From contig JAQCAB010000003.1 of the NCBI GenBank assembly GCA_027622375.1, positions 89,139-153,138 of the forward strand: a stretch of DNA of 64,000 bases, in the 5' to 3' direction. Positions 40,792 to 51,798 of this stretch are shown here, in pieces (positions within the stretch are counted from its first letter, which is position 1; each line of letters starts with the position of its first letter). A program made the translations under genes and the position numbers. The notes below the pieces were generated by a model. The model was not told the origin of the DNA and did no database searches. It saw nothing but the letters and a program-made list of their open reading frames with translations. Source of the DNA: Bacteroidota bacterium (lineage in GTDB: Bacteria > Bacteroidota > Ignavibacteria > UBA10030 > UBA8401).

Positions 40792-43700
40792 TTTATTACT
40801 CCAAATCTGCCAATTGTTGTTGCGCCTTCAGCTTCAACCTGATAAACATAAACTCCGTAACTTGTTCTTGCGCTTTCGGATGTAAGTAAATCCCAACTTA
40901 AATAATCTGTTTCATCATTTTTTTCTAAAGTGCGAATTAACTCTCCAGTAATTGTATAAATTCTAATTAGGCATTTTTTTGGAAGATTCCTGAATTGCAA
41001 TGCTCTATCCCCTCGCAAATCTGGTTTATTTGCAGGTTGTTCAAATTGGCTTGAAATAACATATGGATTTGGAACTACAAAAATATTTTTTAATTCATTT
41101 TTTATTTTTGAAGCATCGTATGCAACTTTTGAAGTTGTAAATTTATATTCTTCTGTTGCGACAAATGGCTTTGTGGTTTTCCCTGTAAAAAATTCTCCTC
41201 CATTAATATTTACAATTAAATCACTCGGAAGATTAAAATTAACTTCCATCATTGTTGCAGCGCTTGAACCTTGGTCGTATGGCGCTGGTGTTCTTATAAT
41301 TATTTTATCACCAAATTTCCATTTAGTAATTGTAGTTCCTGTTTTACCAACAAAATATCTGATTTCGGTATTATCAGTTGAGTTTGAAATTTTAAAAGGT
41401 GCAATTAAATATTTTCCATTTGGATTAGATTGAGTCCCTAAAGTATCTCCTGGATATTTATAACTTCCATCAGCAAGAGTATCAAGTTTGTTAAATGTTA
41501 CTCGTATATCAAAAGGGGCAACTCTTACCGTTCCAATTGTTGGTGCTTTTATAGAACCAATAATTTTTGTAGTAGGAACATTAAATGAACTTCCCTTTAA
41601 ATCTAATGCAAGCGGATCGTCAGTTAAAAATAATCTAAATCCATCAAAAGTTTGATTTGCATCTTGCCCACTTAAGTTGCGGCTATTTACAATCGGATAA
41701 TATTGATATTGAATTATATACTTTGATCCTTTTATTAATATTCCTGTTCTTTTTGCTTTAATCAATCCACCAACTGAATCAACTGTAATTTGTGAGACAT
41801 CAACAATTTGTCCTGCTTCTGTTTTAATTACAACTGATGATTTGACAATATTTATATTTAATAAACTTACAAATAAAGTTTCTTTACCATAAAAATTTTC
41901 TTCAAATAAAGTTTCACGTAAAATTGAATAAGCTAAAACTGTATCAGTTCCAATTTTTATTTTTTTAAATGAAAGTTTGTAAGAATTATTCCCGAGTGAG
42001 ATAGGATCTAAAACTTGTAATTTTACTTTTCCAGTTGCAACTCCAGAAGTATGTTGTAAAGTTTTACCAATATTAATTGTATCACTCGGATTAATTATAT
42101 CAGTTGCATAAGCAGATGGTGTTACTTTTGAAGTATTCACATCAAATCTGAATTCCTGAGTAACAGCGTCTCGTTGAATTATGGCTTGAGTTTCAGTTGG
42201 TGGTAATTTTAAACTATCAGTATAAACTCCACGATCGAATGCAACAACAGCATAAAAATATGTTTTTCCATTTGTTACAGTTGAATCAATATATTGGTGC
42301 CGCAAACCACTATTATCATTTGGATCGCCCATATAATATTTTACTGAACGCCCTAAATATTCTGTTGGATGATATCCATTTACATACAAACTTTTTTCTG
42401 AGCTTGACCAAGGATTATGATAAATTGCTGATTTTTGTGCACGATCATCGTATAAAGCTTTTCCTAAAAATGGATAACCAGCGCCATCAGTAATTGAAAA
42501 AACATCCGAAAAAGTATAATCTTCACTTCGATAGATTTTATATCCCATAAAATCATTTTCATTTGTCAACGGATCTTTTGCGTTTTCAGAATCTGTGTTC
42601 CAATACAAAGTAACTCTTCCATTACCAGCAACTGAACGAACAACTGGTTTTGGTGGGGGTTGAGCAAATCTATAATTTGCTTCTAAAATTCTTTGAGCAA
42701 TTTCAGAATTCAAAAGTAAATCATTTAAATCGCTCCCCATTAAAAGTGCAATTGAAAATCTTTGTCGACCTCCTTGCCTTAAAGCAAATGGTCCTGAACC
42801 ATAAAGAAAAATATTATCACCTTGAGTTGGTGGATAAAGTAAACTTACATCACTGGTATCGGATGAAATTTTATCATACATCAAAATATCATTTTTCGGT
42901 CTGTTTGATCCTCCCCATTCCAAAGCCCAAAAACTTTTTAAACCAATTTGATCTGATTCATTAACATCACGAAAACCAAAATTTGGTTCCGAGCCCATCC
43001 AAGTTCCATCACTACTAAATAATTGATCAGGCATTCCATTACCTTCTCCAAAATCAGGAGCATTAGGATTTAAAATTCCATCAACACCAACATCATCTCG
43101 ATTTAGGTCCCAATCTCCATCTTCATCTCCACTCCATCGAGCTTTTGGTTTTCCATAAGCGCGAATATATTTATTTGTATCGGCAATTCCTGTATAAGCT
43201 TGTGATTGGTCAAGAAAAACTCCGCGACCTCCAAATGGATCTTCATCAATTATTCCATCATCATCATTATCCAAATTATCAATACTATTATTTGGGCTTT
43301 CAAGAAATTTATATCCAAAATATCCTGGCGCCATATTTGGGACATCACTTTTTTGATCTGGATCCCATGCATAAACTAAATTTCTACTTCTTTGAGAAGT
43401 TAAAACACCATTTATAATTGTTAAATCATTTCCATCTTTAAAAACAGTTCCTTCGCGCGATGGGATAAATGAAGCTGCATCATCAGAATAATTTCTATCT
43501 CCACCGACATGCGGATCACCAAACATTCCGAAATAAACTTTCGGTAAAGTTTTAGGACTACTATTTTCTGCAGTGTAAACTAAAAAAATAATATCTTCAG
43601 CAAGTGGATTTGAAAATTGAAAAGTTCGAACTTCGAGATTTAATCCTAAACCACGTTTACTTGAATCATCGGCAAAAGGATAATAATCAAATTCTTTTTT

Positions 43701-44360
43701 TGTGTAATCATCAACAACATAATAAAGCTCTTCATCTGGAACAGTTGAATTGCCACCTAAAAATGAAGGATAAACATATTGATTTAATCCAGCATTGTAC
43801 CAACTTTCGGGCCATGATGGAGGACGAAGTCTTAAATCGTTATTAACTTTTGCACGAGCTCCCCAACTTGCAACATCAGGTTGACCAGATGCTGAGTAAC
43901 CAACTTTTGGAAGCCATCCCCATTTTAAACCATCAGGACCATATTCTCCATCTGACGGAGAATCAAATCCTTCAGTAACAATTTTTAAAGTGTCAGTTAA
44001 TTCTTTTTTTGCCTTTGGGACTTTTGCACCAACAAGTGGACCAAATTCATAACCATATCCAAGTCCATTCCAAACTAAATCTAAAACGTTGCCTGTAATC
44101 CCGGGACGACTGATTGAACCAGTGTTGTAAAGAATTGTTTTAATTTTATTGCCTTGAATTACTAAACTTTTTATTTCGGAACGATAACCAATTGATTTTC
44201 GCAATCGTGAAATAAATGATTTACGAGAATTTTCATATTCACGTAATTCGGATTCTGATAAACCTTTTACATCAGTTGTAAGAAAATCTATTTTTTTATT
44301 TTGTTGAGAAAATATTCCAACTGATAAAGAAATAAATAAAAATAAAAATTTAAAGTTCAT
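40788..44360 (-). CDS. Large secreted surface protein with acidic Ca-binding-like loops and a T9SS/FlgD-like C-terminus
   Basis: 1190 aa; signal peptide; DNLDNDDDGIIDEDPFGG; C-terminus VYVYQVEAEGATTIGRFGVIK. Confidence 0.75.
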   Translation of the reverse strand: MNFKFLFLFISLSVGIFSQQNKKIDFLTTDVKGLSESELREYENSRKSFISRLRKSIGYRSEIKSLVIQGNKIKTILYNTGSISRPGITGNVLDLVWNGLGYGYEFGPLVGAKVPKAKKELTDTLKIVTEGFDSPSDGEYGPDGLKWGWLPKVGYSASGQPDVASWGARAKVNNDLRLRPPSWPESWYNAGLNQYVYPSFLGGNSTVPDEELYYVVDDYTKKEFDYYPFADDSSKRGLGLNLEVRTFQFSNPLAEDIIFLVYTAENSSPKTLPKVYFGMFGDPHVGGDRNYSDDAASFIPSREGTVFKDGNDLTIINGVLTSQRSRNLVYAWDPDQKSDVPNMAPGYFGYKFLESPNNSIDNLDNDDDGIIDEDPFGGRGVFLDQSQAYTGIADTNKYIRAYGKPKARWSGDEDGDWDLNRDDVGVDGILNPNAPDFGEGNGMPDQLFSSDGTWMGSEPNFGFRDVNESDQIGLKSFWALEWGGSNRPKNDILMYDKISSDTSDVSLLYPPTQGDNIFLYGSGPFALRQGGRQRFSIALLMGSDLNDLLLNSEIAQRILEANYRFAQPPPKPVVRSVAGNGRVTLYWNTDSENAKDPLTNENDFMGYKIYRSEDYTFSDVFSITDGAGYPFLGKALYDDRAQKSAIYHNPWSSSEKSLYVNGYHPTEYLGRSVKYYMGDPNDNSGLRHQYIDSTVTNGKTYFYAVVAFDRGVYTDSLKLPPTETQAIIQRDAVTQEFRFDVNTSKVTPSAYATDIINPSDTINIGKTLQHTSGVATGKVKLQVLDPISLGNNSYKLSFKKIKIGTDTVLAYSILRETLFEENFYGKETLFVSLLNINIVKSSVVIKTEAGQIVDVSQITVDSVGGLIKAKRTGILIKGSKYIIQYQYYPIVNSRNLSGQDANQTFDGFRLFLTDDPLALDLKGSSFNVPTTKIIGSIKAPTIGTVRVAPFDIRVTFNKLDTLADGSYKYPGDTLGTQSNPNGKYLIAPFKISNSTDNTEIRYFVGKTGTTITKWKFGDKIIIRTPAPYDQGSSAATMMEVNFNLPSDLIVNINGGEFFTGKTTKPFVATEEYKFTTSKVAYDASKIKNELKNIFVVPNPYVISSQFEQPANKPDLRGDRALQFRNLPKKCLIRIYTITGELIRTLEKNDETDYLSWDLLTSESARTSYGVYVYQVEAEGATTIGRFGVIK

Positions 44361-44371
44361 TAATTTTAAAA

Positions 44372-47335
44372 TTAAAAATAGTACATAAATCCAATTCGGA
44401 CTAATCTTGGACGACTAACATTTATAGGATCAATAAAATAATTTGTGATAGCTTCCATCGGTATTAATCCATTGTGCCCTTTATTTATACGGCTTGTAAT
44501 TTGATTGAATTGAGTTGGATTAGCAATTACATCTGCATTATATAAAGCTCTTCCACTATTTGAATAAACATCAAGTTCATTTTGAATATCAAACAAATTA
44601 TCAATTTGAGCTGAAATTTTTAAAGTATTCCCTGTAAATTTTAAAGTTTTTTCAATTTTTAAATCTGTTGAATATTGAAATGGTTTTAGTGCACTATTTT
44701 GGACAAATGTTGTTTGTTGTAAAGATAAACTTGCAGGTATTGATGGCGTGTAAGGTGAACCAGATTGTAATCTAAAAATTACACTAGCAGAATAATCATT
44801 TGGTTCAGTAAAACTGAAAGTTGTATTTAAAATATGAGATCTATCAAAACTTAATGGAACTAAAAATGTTTCTGCACTTTTCCCAGATTTTTCGCTATAA
44901 AAGAAATCTTCGCGAGGTTCGGTTCTATTTCCTTCGGCAACAGAAAAAGTATAATCAACGGTGGAATTAAAATTACTGCCAGCAACTCTGCGTTGATAAA
45001 GTGAAATTGTCAATCCACGAGTATTTGCATAATCCAAATTTGTTAAAACCTCGTAACTTATATCTCCTTTTGAAGTGATTACAATTTGTCGAAAAATATA
45101 ATCTCGAACATCTTTTTGGAAACCAACAACTTCAAGTCGTAAATCGGGAGTTAAACCTTGCTGCAAACCAATTTCGTATTGAACACTTCTTTGAGGTTTT
45201 ACATTTGCATTTCCAAAAATTGGACGCACACCATCTGGTGCTCTAAAATTTGGATTTGTATAAACTGATGAAAGATTTCCGAATTGATAAAAATGTCCGT
45301 ACGAAAATCTAATCACACCTTGATCAGTAATTGGATAAGCAATGCTTAAACGAGGACTAATATTTATTTTTGGTTTTGTATCAGTTAAATCTTTTATGAG
45401 AAATAAAGTATCACGATTTGAAAGAGCATCACTCAAATTTGGATTATGTTTTGCGGCTGGATCTTCATACTCAACACGAACGCCACCATTTAAAATTAAA
45501 GATTGCCAAAGTTCAATTTTATCTTGCAGATAAGCAGAAATTTGAATTGGCTCACGAGTATAAGAAGTGTATCCAGAGGCTACATCTGGTATTCGAGCAA
45601 TATATTTTATGCTATCATTATAAATATCATGAAAATTTGTAATAATTTTTTCTGGATTTGATTTGTCAATAAATTGAAGAGTATAACTTTCAAGTTTAAG
45701 TTTATGTTTTCGGAATTCAATTCCTGTTTTAATTTCATTAATTCCTGTTTGCGCAACTAAATCAAATTTAAAACCGAGTGTTGAAGAATTTACAAAAGTT
45801 CTGCCATTATAAGTTCCACCTGTTAAAAAACTTGTTGATGGTAAAGAAGTTTGATAAAAACCGGGCAAATAATCGGGATGATCAATATCTTTACGAAAAT
45901 AAGTTTTATCACTAGCATCAATATAAGAAGCCTTTAAAGTGTAAAATATTTCGTTGGTCAGAGTTTGTGTAAAATCAAGTGACTGAATTATTGATTTGGA
46001 ATAATTTGTAGGTCTTCCATTCGGATTAAATCTGTAAGAATAATAAAACGCATCTTGACTTTCTCCCTGATCTGTGATTATTTCATATTTTAATTTTGAA
46101 GTTGATGAAAGATTGTATGAAATATTTGCTTGCCAATTTAAACTTGTAAACCAATTTAATGGAACGAGTGAATTATCTCCACTTGGCAAACTATTTAATT
46201 TAGAAGTATCATTTGAAATCGGATCAAAATAAAATGGACCATTTAAATTACCAAGTCGGGGATCGGAATAATAAATATAATTTCCACCTGCATCTCGCAA
46301 AGGAGTTCCATTTGCATCATATTTAATTTCCTGCCAATTCAAATCGGAAGCATAAACATAAAAATCTTTTGGATTATAAATTCTATCACCATACAACCAC
46401 CCATTTTCTCTGCGATGAACTGCAGATGTATAAAATTTTAATCCATCAATAAATAGTGGCCCCCCAAATGTAACTTCATATCTTTGTTTGTTAAATGGAT
46501 CAACTTTATCAATGTGTGGATAAATATCTTTTTTTGAACTTACATAATCACCATTTAATGTTCTGAAACTTCCTGAATATTTTTCGGATCCTTCTTTTGT
46601 TACATAATTAACAACACCACTTAAAGCGTTTCCATATTCTGCACTAAAAGTTCCAGTTGAAATTGAAACTTCTTGTAAAGCGTTTGTTGCAACATCAATA
46701 TTACTTTGATTGTTATATGGATTATTAAGCGACACTCCATTTAATGCAAAAGATATTTCATTACTTCTTCCACCGCGAACATGAATTCCTCCACCATCAT
46801 CAACAACAATCCCAGCTTGCAAACCAATAACTTCGGAAACACTATTAACAGGAAGTGCTTCAAAATCTTCTGCAGAAATTGAAACAACAGGATTAGTTTG
46901 ATCTTGTTTGATTAATGGTCGCTGACTTTGGATTACAACTTCACCCATTTCTACAGATTCTTCCTTCAATTTTATATTTTGAATTGTAGTAAAATCAGCA
47001 GAAATTTTTACATTTATTATTTTAATTTGATGATAACCGATTAAATTTATTGTTAAAGCATATGTATTTGGAGGTAAATTTAAAATTATAAAATTACCTT
47101 CAATATCAGTTACTGCTCCAAGTGATGTTCCTTCAACTCTTACAATTGCAGAAACAAGTGCTTCGCCAGTTTTTTCGGATGTAATTTTTCCAACAATTTT
47201 GCCTGTAACACCAGCATTTAATTGAATAGTACAAATAAATAAAATCGTTACAATTTTAATTGAAAATAATTTTGAAATGCGTATTAATTGCATTTTTGAA
47301 TTAATTTGTTTTATATATTTAAGAAGTTGTAACAT
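44372..47335 (-). CDS. TonB-dependent receptor with carboxypeptidase-regulatory-like N-terminal domain
   Basis: GKITSEKTGEALVSAIVRVEGTSLGAVTDIEGNFII; plug GGGIHVRGGRSNEISFALNGV; C-terminal RPRLVRIGFMYYF. Confidence 0.93.
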   Translation of the reverse strand: MLQLLKYIKQINSKMQLIRISKLFSIKIVTILFICTIQLNAGVTGKIVGKITSEKTGEALVSAIVRVEGTSLGAVTDIEGNFIILNLPPNTYALTINLIGYHQIKIINVKISADFTTIQNIKLKEESVEMGEVVIQSQRPLIKQDQTNPVVSISAEDFEALPVNSVSEVIGLQAGIVVDDGGGIHVRGGRSNEISFALNGVSLNNPYNNQSNIDVATNALQEVSISTGTFSAEYGNALSGVVNYVTKEGSEKYSGSFRTLNGDYVSSKKDIYPHIDKVDPFNKQRYEVTFGGPLFIDGLKFYTSAVHRRENGWLYGDRIYNPKDFYVYASDLNWQEIKYDANGTPLRDAGGNYIYYSDPRLGNLNGPFYFDPISNDTSKLNSLPSGDNSLVPLNWFTSLNWQANISYNLSSTSKLKYEIITDQGESQDAFYYSYRFNPNGRPTNYSKSIIQSLDFTQTLTNEIFYTLKASYIDASDKTYFRKDIDHPDYLPGFYQTSLPSTSFLTGGTYNGRTFVNSSTLGFKFDLVAQTGINEIKTGIEFRKHKLKLESYTLQFIDKSNPEKIITNFHDIYNDSIKYIARIPDVASGYTSYTREPIQISAYLQDKIELWQSLILNGGVRVEYEDPAAKHNPNLSDALSNRDTLFLIKDLTDTKPKINISPRLSIAYPITDQGVIRFSYGHFYQFGNLSSVYTNPNFRAPDGVRPIFGNANVKPQRSVQYEIGLQQGLTPDLRLEVVGFQKDVRDYIFRQIVITSKGDISYEVLTNLDYANTRGLTISLYQRRVAGSNFNSTVDYTFSVAEGNRTEPREDFFYSEKSGKSAETFLVPLSFDRSHILNTTFSFTEPNDYSASVIFRLQSGSPYTPSIPASLSLQQTTFVQNSALKPFQYSTDLKIEKTLKFTGNTLKISAQIDNLFDIQNELDVYSNSGRALYNADVIANPTQFNQITSRINKGHNGLIPMEAITNYFIDPINVSRPRLVRIGFMYYF

Positions 47336-47385
47336 TTTTTTTAATATATAAAATGAATTAATTTAATACAAAAGGAATTCTTAAA

Positions 47386-48828
47386 ATGAAAAATAAAATT
47401 TTTTGTAATCTTTTTTTAATTTTTTTCTTTTCACTTGATTTATTTTCACAGACACAATGGACATCTAAATGGAAAGAAGTTTATGCAACGTACGATGATG
47501 AATCAAATGGAACTGGTGATAAAACTGCTTCAGTTGCAGTTTTTAAAGAAAATAAATTTATTGCTGTTGTTACTTCTAGAAATTCGTTAAGTTTTTTAAT
47601 ACCGTATGTTAATGCCGATTCCGGATTGGGTAGAAAAATGAGTTACGGATATAATCCAACAACAGTTGGTGTTTATTTAAAATGGTTTGTTGGCTTTGAT
47701 GAAGTTTATTTAAAAAATACTTGGCAGGTTGCAATTGGTCCTGATTCTTTAATTTATGTTGCAAATAATGATGATGCACATAACATTCTTGTTTTTGCTT
47801 TAAAGGATACAATCGAGCCGGTTGATTTTAGAACTGAGACAGGAACAAATGGAATACATTCTCTTCATGTTGATAAAAATGGATACGTTTATGTTTTAAA
47901 TGATACATCAATTGGAAAAACTGATGACTTAAAAATATTCCCTCCAAAAAATCAATGGAGTTCTGATCGTAAAACTCAACCGATTAAAACTTTAGATTTG
48001 CCGGATGGAATTTATAAAGGTGTTGTAACAAGTAAAGATGGAAAAGTTTTATTTATAAGTGATTATACAAATAGAAAAGTTTATAGATATGATGGTTCAC
48101 CAACATCTGGTTATACCAAAATAAATACTTTTAAATTTGATGTATTAAAAGATACAGTTCAACTTGCTACAACTATGGATACAGCCACAGTTTTGGGTTT
48201 AGGTTTTAATGATTCAAAAGGATTATTATTTGTTGCATGTTCAAAACTTTTTGGATTTACACCATGGTATAAATATGGAAGGATTTATATGTTGAGTGCA
48301 AAAACTGGAGATGTTTTAGATACAATTGATCAAGCATATTGGAATTATTTTTGGACTGGTGGTTATAACAAAAGAACAAATGGTACTTCACCAGGAAATG
48401 TTTCAGGATATACATCCACTTATGATGTTGATGTTGATGAAAAAGGAAATATTTATTCACAATCATATTATGGTTGGACTGTTGAAAAATGGAAATATGA
48501 TGGGACTTTGCCAACTATAACAAAAATCGAAAAAGTTGAAAATACAATTCCAATTGGATTTGAATTAGAACAAAATTATCCAAATCCATTTAATCCATCT
48601 ACAACAATTAATTTTTCCATAATGGAAGATGGACAAACTAAACTTATTATTTATAATTCACTCGGAGAATTTGTTCAAGAAGTTATAAATGATTTTCTTA
48701 CAAAAGGAAGTTATAAAATAAGTTTTAATTCAAATATTAAAGGAAAACAAATTTCAAGTGGAATTTATTTTTATAAATTAACATCGAACAAAAAAAGTAT
48801 TACAAAGAAGATGGTTCTTTTAAAATAA
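47386..48828 (+). CDS. Beta-propeller protein with T9SS type A sorting domain
   Basis: Signal peptide; C-terminal FELEQNYPNPFNPSTTINFSI...GIYFYKLTSNKKSITKKMVLLK. Confidence 0.85.
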   Translation: MKNKIFCNLFLIFFFSLDLFSQTQWTSKWKEVYATYDDESNGTGDKTASVAVFKENKFIAVVTSRNSLSFLIPYVNADSGLGRKMSYGYNPTTVGVYLKWFVGFDEVYLKNTWQVAIGPDSLIYVANNDDAHNILVFALKDTIEPVDFRTETGTNGIHSLHVDKNGYVYVLNDTSIGKTDDLKIFPPKNQWSSDRKTQPIKTLDLPDGIYKGVVTSKDGKVLFISDYTNRKVYRYDGSPTSGYTKINTFKFDVLKDTVQLATTMDTATVLGLGFNDSKGLLFVACSKLFGFTPWYKYGRIYMLSAKTGDVLDTIDQAYWNYFWTGGYNKRTNGTSPGNVSGYTSTYDVDVDEKGNIYSQSYYGWTVEKWKYDGTLPTITKIEKVENTIPIGFELEQNYPNPFNPSTTINFSIMEDGQTKLIIYNSLGEFVQEVINDFLTKGSYKISFNSNIKGKQISSGIYFYKLTSNKKSITKKMVLLK

Positions 48829-48830
48829 AT

Positions 48831-50093
48831 TTATTCTTTATTTTTTAACCAAGTATAAACTTGTTTAAAAGTTGGACGTTTGCCAGTTAATAAAATTCCA
48901 ATTCTAAATATTTTACCTGCAATAATTGTCATATAATATCCTGAAATAATTAAAACTAGTAATGACATTAATATTTCTAAATAAGATGGGGTTTGAAAAT
49001 TTATTCTCATTATCATTATTGATGGTGTAAATAATGGAATAAACGAAAGAATTTTTACAAATAATGCATTTGGTGTTTGCATGACAGGGACCAACAACAA
49101 AAGTGGAACTACAAATATGAAACTTAAGTAACCTGTAATTTGTTGCGCATCTTGTTCGGATGATGTTAGTGAACCGATTGCAATAAAAAATGAAGAATAT
49201 AAAAAATAACCTGAAATCAAAAATAAGGATGATAAAAATAAATTTACTGTTTCAAAAGATACAATTGATTGAGTTGAAACAATACTTGCTAAAAGAAATA
49301 AAATAATCCAAAAAATAATAATTGATAAACCGAGTAAACTTAATCCGATTATTTTACCAGATAATAATTCTTTTGATGAGCAAGAACTTAAAAGAACTTC
49401 CACTAATTTATTTGATTTTTCTTCCACTAAACTACGAACCATCATTTGACCAGTTGTAAAAACTAAGATTAAAAGCATAATGTTTAATAAATATCCAGAA
49501 AAAAATACTTGTAATGGTCCTTGATTGTTAGAATCTTCTTCCGAAGTAATTTTAATGGCATTTAAATCAATATTCGGTTTAAGCTTTGTTACTTCAGCAT
49601 AATTATAGCCCTTTTTTTCCAATTGAAATGTGAAAAGAATTTCTTCAACCTCATTTTTTAATCTTTCCTGATCTTGAAGAATAAATATATTTTTACTTCC
49701 AAATTCAATTTTTACTTTATGACTAGATAATGCATTTCTTGGAATAAATATGTAACCATCAATTTCTTCATTTAAAACTTTATTTATTGCAATAGATTTT
49801 TGTACTGGAAAATTATTACCAAATTCATCCAATTCTAATATTTTATAAAATGGCATTTTTGATTCAAGTTTATATTTTTCTGATAATTTGGAATTTAAAA
49901 TTGGTTTTACGATTTCTGTTTCATCAATAATTACAAATACTTTTTGTTTATCTCCCTCTTTATCAGAGAAATAAGCAGGGATTAAAAATGAACCTAAAAG
50001 AAATAATGGTGTTAAAAGTAAACTTGCTATAAAAGATTTCTTTTTAACTTTCTCGAGATACTCCCAGCGGGCAATTGCATAAATTTTATTCAT
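48831..50093 (-). CDS. ABC transporter permease, NatB-like
   Basis: MNKIYAIARWEYLEKVKKKSFIASLLLTPLF; MMVRSLVEEKSNKLVEVLLSSCSSKELLSGKIIGL. Confidence 0.88.
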   Translation of the reverse strand: MNKIYAIARWEYLEKVKKKSFIASLLLTPLFLLGSFLIPAYFSDKEGDKQKVFVIIDETEIVKPILNSKLSEKYKLESKMPFYKILELDEFGNNFPVQKSIAINKVLNEEIDGYIFIPRNALSSHKVKIEFGSKNIFILQDQERLKNEVEEILFTFQLEKKGYNYAEVTKLKPNIDLNAIKITSEEDSNNQGPLQVFFSGYLLNIMLLILVFTTGQMMVRSLVEEKSNKLVEVLLSSCSSKELLSGKIIGLSLLGLSIIIFWIILFLLASIVSTQSIVSFETVNLFLSSLFLISGYFLYSSFFIAIGSLTSSEQDAQQITGYLSFIFVVPLLLLVPVMQTPNALFVKILSFIPLFTPSIMIMRINFQTPSYLEILMSLLVLIISGYYMTIIAGKIFRIGILLTGKRPTFKQVYTWLKNKE

Positions 50094-50994
50094 TTGCCTG
50101 AACCTCACTTTTAGCGACTGAAGTCATAAATATTTTTTCTAGCGATGGTTCAACGAATTCAAATTTTTTAATTGAAATAGTATCGGGTATCGAGTTTAAG
50201 AATTGCTTTGTTGAAATATTATTTTTGAGTTCACACTCCAAATAGTTTTCAAATAAATTTAGTTTAATGATGTTTTCATTTTTTTCTAAGTTGCTGCTTT
50301 CGCCATCAAACTCAAGCCGAATTGTTTTATCACCAAAATCTTTTTTTATTTTTGAAAGTTCTCCTTGAACTACAACTTTGCCGTTGTTAATTATAGAAAT
50401 TGAATCACAAAGTTTTTCGGCGGCTTCCATTTGATGAGTCGAAAATATTATTACTTTCCCTTGTTCTTTTAGTTCATTAATTATTTCTTTCAATAAAATT
50501 TGATTTATTGGATCAAGCCCGCTAAATGGTTCATCTAAAATTATATAATCAGGATTATGTAGGATGGAAATAATAAATTGTACTTTTTGCTGATTCCCTT
50601 TTGAAAGTTCCCTTATTTGTTTTTTTGCATAAGTAATTAAATCGAATCTTCCCAACAATTTTAGGGCAACTTTATTTGATTCAGAAATATTCATTCCTTT
50701 TAAGGAAGCAAAATAATTTAATACATCGATTAAATTATTTTTTTGATAAACTCCTCTTTCTTCGGGCAAATAACCTACTTTATTTCTTATCGCATCATTA
50801 AAAGAAATTTCATCATAAGTAATTTTTCCACTGTCGGGTAATAGTATAGATAGCAACATTCTGATTGTTGTGCTTTTACCAGCACCATTTGGACCGAGAA
50901 GTCCAAAAATTTCTCCCCGCTTTACATTAAATGAAAGATTATTTACAGCAGTAATTCCTTCAAAAGTTTTGACGAGATTTTGAGCAACTATCAT
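50086..50994 (-). CDS. ABC transporter ATP-binding protein, NatA-like
   Basis: GLLGPNGAGKSTTIRML, LSKGNQQKVQFI, YIILDEPFSGLDP. Confidence 0.94.
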   Translation of the reverse strand: MIVAQNLVKTFEGITAVNNLSFNVKRGEIFGLLGPNGAGKSTTIRMLLSILLPDSGKITYDEISFNDAIRNKVGYLPEERGVYQKNNLIDVLNYFASLKGMNISESNKVALKLLGRFDLITYAKKQIRELSKGNQQKVQFIISILHNPDYIILDEPFSGLDPINQILLKEIINELKEQGKVIIFSTHQMEAAEKLCDSISIINNGKVVVQGELSKIKKDFGDKTIRLEFDGESSNLEKNENIIKLNLFENYLECELKNNISTKQFLNSIPDTISIKKFEFVEPSLEKIFMTSVAKSEVQANE

Positions 50995-50997
50995 AAC

Positions 50998-51795
50998 TTA
51001 TTTTTGGGCTACAAGATGATGATATTCTAATTGCCCTGTATTAAAAGAATTATAAACACGAGTATTTTTTACCCCTGCAAAATCTTTAAAAGTAGAACGA
51101 ATTATTTTGGGGACAAAATTATTTATTGCGGTTTCTTTAGTCTCAGTAATTTCGTCAAGTGCTTTTAAAACATTCAAAGTAATATTTTCAGAATAAATTA
51201 TTTTAAAATTATTTTCCTTTACAAATTGTACAACTTCTTCCAATTCATTAACAGTGCATAAATCTGCCCAACAAAAATATCCAGTATTTTTCAATACGCG
51301 ACAAACTTCAGATGTAAATTTTTTTCGTGAACCATAACAATGAGATGATTCAATATTGTAAACAACATCGAATTCATTTTCAGAAAATGGAATATTTTCG
51401 GAATCTCCAAATTTAAAATTTAAATTTTCCAATTGATTATTGTTGTTGCAAAGTTGAACTGCATTTAAAGAAATATCAATTCCGATTAATTCTTTTGGTT
51501 TTAAATATTTTGCGACATAATTAGCACCACCACCACGCCCCGAACCAACTTCTAAAACTTTTTTGTTTTGGATTGAAACTTTTGACAAAACTTTATCATA
51601 CAGTTGTATAAAAACCCTGTTCGATTCATCAAATTTATCTAAAGTTGGATTAATGCCATTTATAAAACCATAATTCATGAAAGTAAAATTTGGCAATCTA
51701 TTTTTTTTGGAAATTAACTGATACCAATTTTTCCAAATTAATCTTTTTGCAAAACTAGAATTACTTGAAAGTAATCTATAAAATTCGACTAACAT
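50998..51795 (-). CDS. Class I SAM-dependent methyltransferase
   Basis: KVLEVGSGRGGGANYVAKYLKPKELIGIDIS. Confidence 0.88.
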   Translation of the reverse strand: MLVEFYRLLSSNSSFAKRLIWKNWYQLISKKNRLPNFTFMNYGFINGINPTLDKFDESNRVFIQLYDKVLSKVSIQNKKVLEVGSGRGGGANYVAKYLKPKELIGIDISLNAVQLCNNNNQLENLNFKFGDSENIPFSENEFDVVYNIESSHCYGSRKKFTSEVCRVLKNTGYFCWADLCTVNELEEVVQFVKENNFKIIYSENITLNVLKALDEITETKETAINNFVPKIIRSTFKDFAGVKNTRVYNSFNTGQLEYHHLVAQK

Positions 51796-51798
51796 TTT

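Noticed and set aside
42197-43846. Several His/Leu/Gln/Tyr-rich plus-strand ORFs (42197, 42650, 43145, 43604)
   Set aside because: Antisense shadows of the 1190-aa protein in AT-rich DNA; no recognisable domains.
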